A stretch of 9,930 nt of DNA from positions 1 through 9,930 of the forward strand of contig CAZXFH010000079.1 in NCBI GenBank assembly GCA_964640055.1, written 5' to 3'. The notes beneath the pieces were generated by a model, which saw only the letters and a list, made by a program, of their open reading frames with translations, made no database searches and was not told the origin of the DNA. The translations under genes and the position numbers were made by a program. Positions 1-6,370 of this stretch are shown in pieces. Within the stretch, counting starts at the first letter, position 1. The number at the start of each line of letters is the position of its first letter. Origin of the DNA: CAZXFH01 sp964640055 (GTDB lineage Bacteria; Fidelibacterota; UBA2242; JAFGTP01).

Positions 1-56
1 AAGCGGGGTTACTTCCTGACGACCCAAAACTGTTAAGTAAAATCATGCAACAATAA
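1..56 (+). CDS. 3' end of an unidentified upstream gene (partial)
   Basis: Read from base 3, the frame is open for 17 codons to a TAA at 54-56, giving the tail AGLLPDDPKLLSKIMQQ. This ends 14 nt before the ATG of the next gene, so the two would form a tandem pair. The stretch is too short to assign a family, and a chance open frame of this length is possible. The spacing to the next gene and the SD placed just after the stop are the main reasons to believe it. Confidence 0.4.
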   Translation, partial: AGLLPDDPKLLSKIMQQ

Positions 57-70
57 CTCAGGAGAATTTT

Positions 71-367
71 ATGAAGGTCATTGCGGATTTCAGCTTAATT
101 CCGATCGGTGTGGGGGTCTCCCTTTCTCCCTATATTGCTCAATGTGAAAAAATATTAAAAGAATTCAAACTAGAACTAAATTTGCATAGTTATGGTACCA
201 ATATCCAAGGAGAATGGGACGAGGTTATGGCCGCTATTAATAAATGCCATAAGGTTCTGCATGCCCAAGGTGTTCCCCGGATCACAACCAGTATTAAATT
301 AGGTACCCGAATCGATAAAGATCAGCACATGGCGGATAAGGTTAAAAGTGTCCGACAAAAAATATAA
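71..367 (+). CDS. Thiamine-binding family protein (MTH1187/YqgV, formerly DUF77)
   Basis: This 98-residue protein matches the small ferredoxin-like MTH1187/YqgV family in length and motifs. It has an N-terminal beta strand (KVIADFSLIPIG), the central YGTNIQGEWDEVMAAI segment (41-56), His60, and the PRITTSIKLGTR strand (69-80) that precedes the C-terminal helix. Family members are cytosolic, form oligomers and bind thiamine or a related ligand; no enzymatic activity is established. The start is set by an SD (caggag, 59-64) about six bases before the ATG. It follows a possible upstream gene by 14 nt and converges with the DHH gene, with 26 nt between the stop codons. No thiamine biosynthesis or transport gene lies in the window, so the cellular role cannot be inferred from context. 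Confidence 0.85.
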   Translation: MKVIADFSLIPIGVGVSLSPYIAQCEKILKEFKLELNLHSYGTNIQGEWDEVMAAINKCHKVLHAQGVPRITTSIKLGTRIDKDQHMADKVKSVRQKI

Positions 368-393
368 AATCTGATAATTATGAAACTGGTTTT

Positions 394-1485
394 TTAATCG
401 TTTATGTCGGTGGTCTTGCTTTTTTCCTTAATGAGCTCTTCTGTATCGATCAAGGGTTTCCAGTCCGCGTTATCATAGCCCTGCAGGGAAGCGAATTTTC
501 GGGATAAATCCTGCTCTAATTTGGCGATTCTTTTCTGACTCTCATTGTCTATCGGGATATATCCACCGGCGATCATATCATGGCCCCCTACTGTATCCGG
601 ATTACCAACCAGTTTTTTAATAAACTCACCCGCTTTGGCATCCCGGTTACTAGAACGAATGGAGATAACAAGCTGGTTTTTATAGGAACCGGTTGTCAAA
701 GCCCAACTCTTTTGACGATGTTTCAATAAAAAATCGGCCATTTCAGGGACAATCTCCAGGTTCGGAATTTTTCCCATATGGGCACAGATCAGATTGCGAA
801 AAGTATAAGTACGGTTCATGGTTTTGGTCAGGGCAATAAAATAGGAGTGGGGTAATTTGGGATGTAAAATCTGGGAGAGCTTGCGAAGGCTGCATTTGGT
901 AAAAACGGTTAAATAGGCACTGATATCCTCCTGAGTGGCCTCGCGTCCCAAATCTTGTGTTTCAGAACTGATGGCATAGGTTAAAGCAGTGGCCAGATTA
1001 GAAGGAATTTCCAGATTACACTGCTCCAGCCAACTGACCATAATAGAAGCCGTAACCCCGATTCCCGGTTTAATAATGACCAGATCGGCTTTGGTATCCT
1101 TGCGTTGCGGATGATGGTCGATCACGATATGATAATGGATATCAGGGGTGTTACTGGCCTTGGGCTGACCGTCAACCAAAGCAAAACAATCATATTTATT
1201 TAACCGAACACGATTGATCTCCTTGAGGTGAATATTCAGTTTATTGATCAAGGTCCGGTTCTCAACCCGTCCGATATTACCGCCATAGGCAATGCTGGCT
1301 TTAACTGTGCTGCGCTGTTCAGCAATATATCCCAAAGCCGCGGCAGAGGCAATTGCATCCGGATCAGGATAATTATGTAGAAGAATTAAAAAATCTTTTT
1401 TATCGGACAGGATATTATCCAGTTTCGCCAGATTCTCACCCATGGTCAGTTTTTTTATTTTGATTTTATTTTGTTTATCAGCCAT
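394..1485 (-). CDS. DHH-family phosphoesterase (NrnA-like; oligoribonuclease/pAp phosphatase superfamily)
   Basis: This 363-residue cytosolic protein has the metal-binding motifs of the DHH superfamily. Motif I is HNYPDPDAIAS (37-47), motif II is LVDGQ (103-107) and motif III is the IDHH signature (122-125). A C-terminal DHHA1-like substrate loop, GGHDMIAGG, sits at 300-308. NrnA-type members remove nucleotides from short RNA oligomers and convert pAp to AMP using Mn2+; related members act on cyclic dinucleotide products or polyphosphate, so the substrate is not fixed by sequence. The usual motif IV Asp-Thr appears here as Glu175-Thr176 (SSETQDLG). It is the last gene of the minus-strand block. 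Its ATG overlaps the ftsH stop by one base (TAATG) and has no good SD, so translation is probably coupled to ftsH. Confidence 0.85.
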   Translation of the reverse strand: MADKQNKIKIKKLTMGENLAKLDNILSDKKDFLILLHNYPDPDAIASAAALGYIAEQRSTVKASIAYGGNIGRVENRTLINKLNIHLKEINRVRLNKYDCFALVDGQPKASNTPDIHYHIVIDHHPQRKDTKADLVIIKPGIGVTASIMVSWLEQCNLEIPSNLATALTYAISSETQDLGREATQEDISAYLTVFTKCSLRKLSQILHPKLPHSYFIALTKTMNRTYTFRNLICAHMGKIPNLEIVPEMADFLLKHRQKSWALTTGSYKNQLVISIRSSNRDAKAGEFIKKLVGNPDTVGGHDMIAGGYIPIDNESQKRIAKLEQDLSRKFASLQGYDNADWKPLIDTEELIKEKSKTTDIND

Positions 1486-3395
1486 TAGGAATTTTTATCT
1501 TTTTTCGGGGTGGATTTATTTCCTAATATATCTTCAATAGCATCTTTTCCCAGGGTTTCCTTTTTCTGTAAAGCCTGGGCCAGTTGATCTAAGCGCTTGC
1601 GATTCTTTTTCAGAATTGATAGGGCCCTCTCTTCCCCTTCCCTGATTATTCTCTGTACCTCTTCATCAATTATTTTAGCCATATGTTCGCTGAAATCCTT
1701 GGCCTGGGCGATCTCCTTCCCTAAAAAGGGATGGTTCTCACCCTGCTTGAAGGTGATGGGACCGATTTTATCGCTCATCCCCCACTGAGTGACCATACGC
1801 CGGGCCAGCTGTGTGACCTGTTTGAGATCGTTGGCAGCACCATTGGTAAAATCTTCGAAAGTAATTCTTTCCGCTGCCCGACCACCTAAAGAGACGGAAA
1901 TGCGATCCAATAAATATTGCCGGCTTAGGTTATGGCGATCCTGTTCGGGAACCTGTTCCGTGACACCCAATGACCGCCCCCGCGGGATGATGGTAACTTT
2001 TTGCAACGGATCCGCATGGGGTAATTCATAGGCCAGTATGGCATGTCCGGCTTCGTGATAGGCGATCATCTTCTTTTCCTCTTCCTGGATTTTTTCTTCC
2101 CGTTTGGCCCCTAACAGGATTTTGTCCCGGGCTTGGTCAAAATCCTTTTTACTGACCCGTTTATGATTTTTACGGCCGGCCAGCAAGGCGGCCTCGTTAA
2201 CTAAATTTTTCAGATCCGCTCCTGAAAATCCCACGGTACGAGAGGCAATATTTTGAAGGCTGACATTTTTTGCCAGAGGAACTTGACGAGTATGTATTTT
2301 TAATATTTTTTCCCGGGCCTCTCGTTGCGGAAGCTGCAGGGTAATCTGCCGGTCAAAGCGGCCAGGTCGGGTAAGGGCCGGATCCAGTACATCGGGACGA
2401 TTGGTGGCGGCCAACACGATCACCGATTGGTGCGGCTTAAAACCATCCATTTCGCTTAATATTTGATTCAGAGTCTGTTCACGCTCATCATGACCACCAC
2501 CCACCCCGGTCCCGCGTGAGCGCCCCACCGAATCAATCTCATCAATAAAAATAATGGCTGGTGCTTCCTTTTTAGCCGTGTTAAACATATCCCGCACCCG
2601 GGAGGCACCCACGCCCACCAGCATCTCTATAAACTCAGAGCCACTTATGCTGAAAAAAGGTACATCGGCTTCACCGGCAGTGGCGCGGGCCAGCAGGGTT
2701 TTACCGGTTCCCGGAGCACCCATCAGTAAAATACCTTTGGGAATATCGGCACCTAGTTTTCTGAATTTGCTCGGATCCTTCAAATAGCCAATGATCTCCT
2801 TCAGATCCTGCTTGGCATTTTTTAAACCGGCGACATCATTAAAGGAAATATCAATGCTAGATTTCCGGTAACGCTTGGCCTTGGATTTACCAATATTAAA
2901 CAGACCGCCGCCGCCAAATAAACCTTTATTTTTCTTACGCATACGGCGACTCATATACCAAAAATATCCCATAATCAGGAGCCAGGGTAAAATGAAAATT
3001 AAAATAGTTCGCCACCAGTTATTGCCTTGGGATTTGGCTTTGATCGTCACATTGTTTTCCTCCAGTAAGCCGATCAATTCGGTATCCTGTATCGAGGCGG
3101 GAATAACTGTTTGAAAGTATCTATATCCGGTACTATCCTGCTTGTCTTTGCTAACCTGCCAATATTTATCCCGGAATTGTCCATTGACTTCATTCCCTTG
3201 TACGATCACCTGGGAAATTTTCTGCTGACTCACCTGTTTCTTAAACTCAGTGTAGGAAATAGTGGTGGTCTTGTCCCGGCTGAAAAAATTAAAAATATAG
3301 AAAAATACCAGCGATAAAATGAGAATCCATACGATAGAGGTATTAAGCGGTTGCTTTTTTTTCAGCGGTGATTTCTTTTTTAATTTATCCTGCAT
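1485..3395 (-). CDS. ftsH: ATP-dependent zinc metalloprotease FtsH
   Basis: This 636-residue membrane-anchored AAA+ protease is of normal FtsH length. FtsH forms inner-membrane hexamers that extract and degrade misfolded membrane proteins and selected cytosolic regulators. A Lys-rich N-terminus precedes TM1 (about 19-38). An extracytoplasmic domain (39-128) and TM2 (about 129-148) follow. The AAA domain has Walker A GAPGTGKT (226-233), Walker B IIFIDEID (281-288), and a second region of homology (about 328-349) with arginine fingers R346 and R349. The peptidase domain has HEAGH (447-451) and the likely third zinc ligand D523 in GAANDL. All catalytic residues are present. The pore loop reads MLVGVG (258-263) instead of the usual MFVGVG. 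The start is supported by an SD (caggag) about ten bases upstream. It lies downstream of a site-2 protease gene and overlaps the DHH gene. Confidence 0.98.
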   Translation of the reverse strand: MQDKLKKKSPLKKKQPLNTSIVWILILSLVFFYIFNFFSRDKTTTISYTEFKKQVSQQKISQVIVQGNEVNGQFRDKYWQVSKDKQDSTGYRYFQTVIPASIQDTELIGLLEENNVTIKAKSQGNNWWRTILIFILPWLLIMGYFWYMSRRMRKKNKGLFGGGGLFNIGKSKAKRYRKSSIDISFNDVAGLKNAKQDLKEIIGYLKDPSKFRKLGADIPKGILLMGAPGTGKTLLARATAGEADVPFFSISGSEFIEMLVGVGASRVRDMFNTAKKEAPAIIFIDEIDSVGRSRGTGVGGGHDEREQTLNQILSEMDGFKPHQSVIVLAATNRPDVLDPALTRPGRFDRQITLQLPQREAREKILKIHTRQVPLAKNVSLQNIASRTVGFSGADLKNLVNEAALLAGRKNHKRVSKKDFDQARDKILLGAKREEKIQEEEKKMIAYHEAGHAILAYELPHADPLQKVTIIPRGRSLGVTEQVPEQDRHNLSRQYLLDRISVSLGGRAAERITFEDFTNGAANDLKQVTQLARRMVTQWGMSDKIGPITFKQGENHPFLGKEIAQAKDFSEHMAKIIDEEVQRIIREGEERALSILKKNRKRLDQLAQALQKKETLGKDAIEDILGNKSTPKKDKNS

Positions 3396-3459
3396 GTAGC
3401 GTGACTCCTGTCGTCAACATTCAACATCTATCTACTCAATTTATTATTATCTTCTTGAT

Positions 3460-4596
3460 TTATTCAATATCCTCCAACTCAACCTTACGGGAAAAGAATT
3501 CCAGTAGGTCCTTTAGCACGATCACACCTGCCAGTTGATTATTGCCATCAATGACCATTAAGCGGCTATTATTGGTATGCCGCATAACCGACAGTGCTTT
3601 GACCACATCTTCTTCTTTATTAATTGTGATATCAGCATCACAGGAAGTCATCACATCCCCGACCGTTTGCTGACTCCGTTTTTCAGACGGCACTTCCTTG
3701 ACTTGATTTACAGTAATACAACCGGTTAATCTGCCATTGTCAACGACCGGAAACATCTTATAATTGTATTTATAAAGATAATTCTCGATGAAATCAGAAA
3801 GTCGGATATCGCTACCGACAGTGACCGGATCTTCTTTCATGAAACGTTCCACTTTCTCCCCTTCCAGGGATTTGCGCATCACAACCTGCTGATAGGACAT
3901 ACGGGATGCATTACGCATAAACATACCGATTAAAAACCACCAGACACCACCGATGAAATTACCCCCGATAAACTGAAAAACACCTAAGAATATCAATAGA
4001 AAACCAAAGCCGGCACCAATACTGGAGGCGATCCGTGTGGCCCATTTTATTTTCTTTTTCCAGGCCCATAAGGCTGAGCGGAGAATTCGCCCCCCGTCCA
4101 GGGGAAACGCAGGCAACAGATTAAAACCGGCTAAAATCAGATTGATAAAAGCCAGATAGGAAACCACTCCGGTCAATGGTTCAGACCAGTCACCTGCTTG
4201 TGCCCATAAACGCAGTCCATAAAAGAAACCGCCGGCGACAATACTGGCTAAAGGCCCGGCAATAGCCATGTAAAATTCAGCTTTGGCGCTTTCCGGCTCC
4301 TGGTGCATTTCAGCTACACCACCAAAAATAAATAGCGTAATGCCACGGATAGGTAAGCCAAAACGCCGGGCGATCATTGAATGCGAGAGCTCATGAAAAA
4401 CAATGGATAGAAATAATCCCAGGGCCCCCAGTGCTCCCATCCACCAGTATGATTGGGTACTGAGATCAGGATAAAAATGCGGGAAAAGGCCTTGGGCCAG
4501 TGACCAGGTGATCAAAATCGCCAACAGTAACCAACTGAGGTCAATTTTTACTTCGAATCCAAACAGGGTAAATAGTTTTATTCTTTTTCCAAACAT
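3460..4596 (-). CDS. Site-2 protease family zinc metalloprotease with C-terminal CBS pair (M50, SpoIVFB/Rip-like)
   Basis: This 378-residue polytopic intramembrane protease carries both M50 signatures. The zinc-binding HELSH (68-72) sits in one membrane segment, and NLLPAFPLDGGR (159-170), with catalytic-site D167, sits in another. Hydrophobic segments occur near 20-36, 52-68, 108-127, 143-160 and 192-226. The cytosolic tail holds two CBS repeats (about 250-300 and 313-368). M50 proteases with CBS tails cleave membrane-anchored substrates such as anti-sigma factors, and the CBS pair is thought to gate activity through adenine-nucleotide binding. The ligand motif looks split: CBS1 has the Thr (T295) but Gln at the usual Asp position (Q298), while CBS2 has D363 but Val at the Thr position. 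The start is supported by SD aaggag seven bases upstream. The gene precedes ftsH with a 64-nt gap. No substrate is evident in the window. Confidence 0.95.
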   Translation of the reverse strand: MFGKRIKLFTLFGFEVKIDLSWLLLAILITWSLAQGLFPHFYPDLSTQSYWWMGALGALGLFLSIVFHELSHSMIARRFGLPIRGITLFIFGGVAEMHQEPESAKAEFYMAIAGPLASIVAGGFFYGLRLWAQAGDWSEPLTGVVSYLAFINLILAGFNLLPAFPLDGGRILRSALWAWKKKIKWATRIASSIGAGFGFLLIFLGVFQFIGGNFIGGVWWFLIGMFMRNASRMSYQQVVMRKSLEGEKVERFMKEDPVTVGSDIRLSDFIENYLYKYNYKMFPVVDNGRLTGCITVNQVKEVPSEKRSQQTVGDVMTSCDADITINKEEDVVKALSVMRHTNNSRLMVIDGNNQLAGVIVLKDLLEFFSRKVELEDIE

Positions 4597-4699
4597 GGCA
4601 GGCTCCTTACTAAACTTCTTTATATAAGTATTTGAAATACATCAATTTCCAAGTATTAAATTTATAGAATACTATGGAATTTTTCTATACTTATCTTGA
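4597..4699 (-). promoter_or_regulatory. AT-rich gap upstream of the site-2 protease with two short inverted repeats
   Basis: This 103-nt gap between the SAM-hydrolase stop and the protease start is long enough for a promoter. It holds a perfect 13-bp palindrome, GTATTT-G-AAATAC (4628-4640), and a second inverted repeat with arms AGTATT (4652-4657) and AATACT (4668-4673). On the minus strand there are TTGATG and TATAAA boxes, but their spacing of about 15 nt is poor for a sigma-70 promoter. The repeats could be an operator or AT-rich chance. Confidence 0.25.
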
Positions 4700-5509
4700 C
4701 TATTCAGGAGGCGTGGATAGGGAGACAGAGCTGTTAAGCACAGCCTTGGTCAAAACTGCGGCACTTCCCTGGTTTACGGAAATTTCCAGCAGCTGGCGGG
4801 AACCAATGATGGCTAATAATTCACCCGGTGCCACCGACCCATAGGCTGTTTGCAACCCGTTTATGGTCCTGCCCTCTATTTTAACGGTAATCTCTGTCGG
4901 TTGCAGGCTTAATTTTCTGATATGCTCCACCTCTATATTGGTAAGTAAATTACCGAAATGATCGATATGGATAATGGTACCCCGAACAGCCCCGGCTTGA
5001 ATTTCCGGTACAGGTATGGGTATTGTGGTTATATTTTTCACTTCCCTGCCCAAATTATCCAGGGGTTCACCCAGAGAGAGATGGGCGGCTACAGGGGCAA
5101 AAATATCCCGGCCATGAAAAGTATTACTGACCCGGGGTAACCAATACTGCGGATTATCTGAGAAAATTATCTTTTGGACGGTTTTTTTCTGATAGATCCT
5201 GGTAATCAACCCGTTATCCGGACAAACAAAAAAATGGTTATCAGCTTTTAAGACGATGATACCCCGTGATGTGCCCACACCGGGATCAACTACCAGGGCA
5301 TGAATCGTACCCTTGGGGAAAAAGGCATAATTTTTATAGATCAGATAATTGGGCCACAGGAGATTATGGGCTTCAATTGCATGGCTCAGATCAATGATTC
5401 TAGCACTGGGATTTATTTTGGCGATCACCCCTTTCATCACGCCTACGTATTCATCCTGCAAGCCAAAATCAGAACTTAAAGTGATAAATCCAGATCGTCT
5501 TATTGACAT
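4700..5509 (-). CDS. SAM hydroxide adenosyltransferase (S-adenosylmethionine hydrolase, DUF62 / fluorinase superfamily)
   Basis: This 269-residue cytosolic enzyme of typical DUF62 length splits S-adenosylmethionine into adenosine and methionine, using water-derived hydroxide as nucleophile. The N-terminal TLSSDFG (10-16) supplies the ribose-binding Asp14. The conserved triad that distinguishes hydrolases from halogenases is visible as D75 (VVDPGVG), R82 (TSRG) and H132 (NTFHGRDIFAP). The PDNGLIT segment (97-103) and the C-terminal domain motif HIDHFGNLLTNI (181-192) also match the family. The triad makes a fluorinase or chlorinase unlikely. The start follows the flavoprotein stop by 8 nt, and the SD (tgagaag) overlaps that stop codon, so the two genes are almost certainly co-transcribed. 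The physiological role of this family is still poorly understood; SAM turnover or adenosine supply are the usual proposals. Confidence 0.92.
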   Translation of the reverse strand: MSIRRSGFITLSSDFGLQDEYVGVMKGVIAKINPSARIIDLSHAIEAHNLLWPNYLIYKNYAFFPKGTIHALVVDPGVGTSRGIIVLKADNHFFVCPDNGLITRIYQKKTVQKIIFSDNPQYWLPRVSNTFHGRDIFAPVAAHLSLGEPLDNLGREVKNITTIPIPVPEIQAGAVRGTIIHIDHFGNLLTNIEVEHIRKLSLQPTEITVKIEGRTINGLQTAYGSVAPGELLAIIGSRQLLEISVNQGSAAVLTKAVLNSSVSLSTPPE

Positions 5510-5517
5510 GGAACTTC

Positions 5518-6069
5518 TCAGGCAGTGTGAATTTTTTGGGGGGTTACATACAAATTGCCACCTAAGTGATGCAAGAGTTCTTTTTCTGCCACTATTTTCC
5601 AGACTCCGCGCTCAAAGTCAAACAGCCCCTCTTCCGCTCCGGCGTAAACGGCTTCGCCAATAAATAACGAATGATCTCCGGTATCAACAGTTTTATACAA
5701 ACTACACTCAATCTGGGCTACGCATTCCTGAATGCCAGGGGGCTTTACGTGGTGTGAATTCTGAGTATGTAAACTAAACTTTTTAAACTTATTAACATCT
5801 TTTCCAGACACTCTTCCGCAGCCATGGGTTTGGGATAACAGGGGCTTATGAGGCACATTGATCACAAATTCCCCGGACTTTTTGATCATGTCGTGGGAAA
5901 ATCGACTGTGCCCAACGGAAATGCCCAACAACATCGGATCATGACTGAGCGGCGTTTGCCAGGCCAGGGTGATGATATTATTTTTTAACTGATGCCGGGT
6001 ACTCACCAGGATTACACACCCGGAATTAATTAAACGATTTGCACGGTTCACAGCGACTTTTTTCTTCAT
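5518..6069 (-). CDS. Flavin reductase-like domain protein (FMN-binding split barrel)
   Basis: This 183-residue soluble protein fits the flavin reductase-like family (PF01613 type). Visible motifs are the N-terminal NRLINSGCVILVSTR (11-25), NIITLAWQTPLSHDP (31-45), a phosphate/isoalloxazine region GHSRFSHDMI (53-62), the GEFVINVP strand (66-73), and the C-terminal GDHSLFIGEAV (131-141). Family members bind FMN and either reduce free flavin with NAD(P)H for a partner monooxygenase or act as stand-alone flavoproteins; the partner cannot be told here. It is the first gene of the minus-strand block and faces the AT-rich divergent region. A weak SD (aaagagg) lies about nine bases before the ATG. 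The downstream SAM-hydrolase gene begins 8 nt after its stop. Confidence 0.88.
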   Translation of the reverse strand: MKKKVAVNRANRLINSGCVILVSTRHQLKNNIITLAWQTPLSHDPMLLGISVGHSRFSHDMIKKSGEFVINVPHKPLLSQTHGCGRVSGKDVNKFKKFSLHTQNSHHVKPPGIQECVAQIECSLYKTVDTGDHSLFIGEAVYAGAEEGLFDFERGVWKIVAEKELLHHLGGNLYVTPQKIHTA

Positions 6070-6180
6070 AATTCTGGCCTCTTTTCTTTTACAACTCCTT
6101 ACCCTTTAAACTTAATAACCATTTTTAAATAGCAAAGTAATTATTTAGGCCAGCAACTTGAAAAAGATCTCTAATAATGA

Positions 6181-6216
6181 AAATAATATTTGCATATTAT
6201 TTATATACATATAAAT
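6181..6216. repeat. Two overlapping perfect palindromes (candidate operator)
   Basis: The first palindrome spans 6181-6202 with 9-bp arms and a TTGC centre. The second spans 6199-6216 with 8-bp arms and an AC centre. They share bases 6199-6202, and their centres are 16 bp apart. Such paired dyads can serve as repressor binding sites, but both consist almost entirely of A and T, so the assignment is tentative. Confidence 0.35.
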
Positions 6217-6357
6217 TAATAGCATAATTCAGTCACATCTTTAAAATACGCAGCTATTAGGTCTTAATTTTAAAGTTTAGCAATTAATACAACCATGGTC
6301 GGTGTCATACTAAACACTATTGATTTAATTATCTATTATCAGCGTGATAATCATATG

Positions 6358-6367
6358 AAGGGAGGAG
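6358..6367 (+). promoter_or_regulatory. Strong ribosome binding site of the secreted-protein gene
   Basis: The purine run aagggaggag contains a full GGAGG core ending five bases before the ATG at 6371, and it fixes that start. An ATG at 6355-6357 lies upstream of the core and out of frame. A small dyad (6335-6351) lies just upstream of this site and could fold in the mRNA leader. Confidence 0.75.
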
Positions 6368-6370
6368 AGT

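Larger units (their letters stand above)
6070..6370. promoter_or_regulatory. Divergent AT-rich intergenic region with several perfect inverted repeats
   Basis: These 301 bp separate the minus-strand operon from the plus-strand secreted-protein gene, so promoters for both directions should lie here. No gene or RNA gene was recognised. I found perfect inverted repeats at 6181-6202 (9-bp arms AAATAATAT/ATATTATTT, 4-nt spacer), 6199-6216 (8-bp arms ATTTATAT/ATATAAAT, 2-nt spacer), 6239-6275 (9-bp arms CTTTAAAAT/ATTTTAAAG, 19-nt spacer) and 6335-6351 (6-bp arms ATTATC/GATAAT, 5-nt spacer). No -35/-10 pair with convincing spacing could be chosen. The base composition makes some repeats expected by chance. 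Confidence 0.55.

Noticed and set aside
352..410. CCGACA (352-357) and TGTCGG (405-410) inverted repeat spanning both convergent stop codons, as a shared terminator
   Set aside because: The arms are only 6 bp with a 47-nt loop, and there is no U-tract directly after the stem. Chance is the simpler explanation.
4700..5509. Possible fluorinase or chlorinase
   Set aside because: The Asp75/Arg82/His132 triad typical of the SAM hydroxide adenosyltransferases is present, and length is typical of DUF62 hydrolases.
5349..5663. Plus-strand open frame of 104 codons
   Set aside because: It lies antisense across the SAM-hydrolase and flavoprotein genes, both of which have clear family motifs. It has no recognisable motif or SD.
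6070..6370. tRNA, small RNA or riboswitch in the divergent gap
   Set aside because: No cloverleaf, CCA end or known riboswitch core was found. The stems present are AT-rich dyads without GC clamps.
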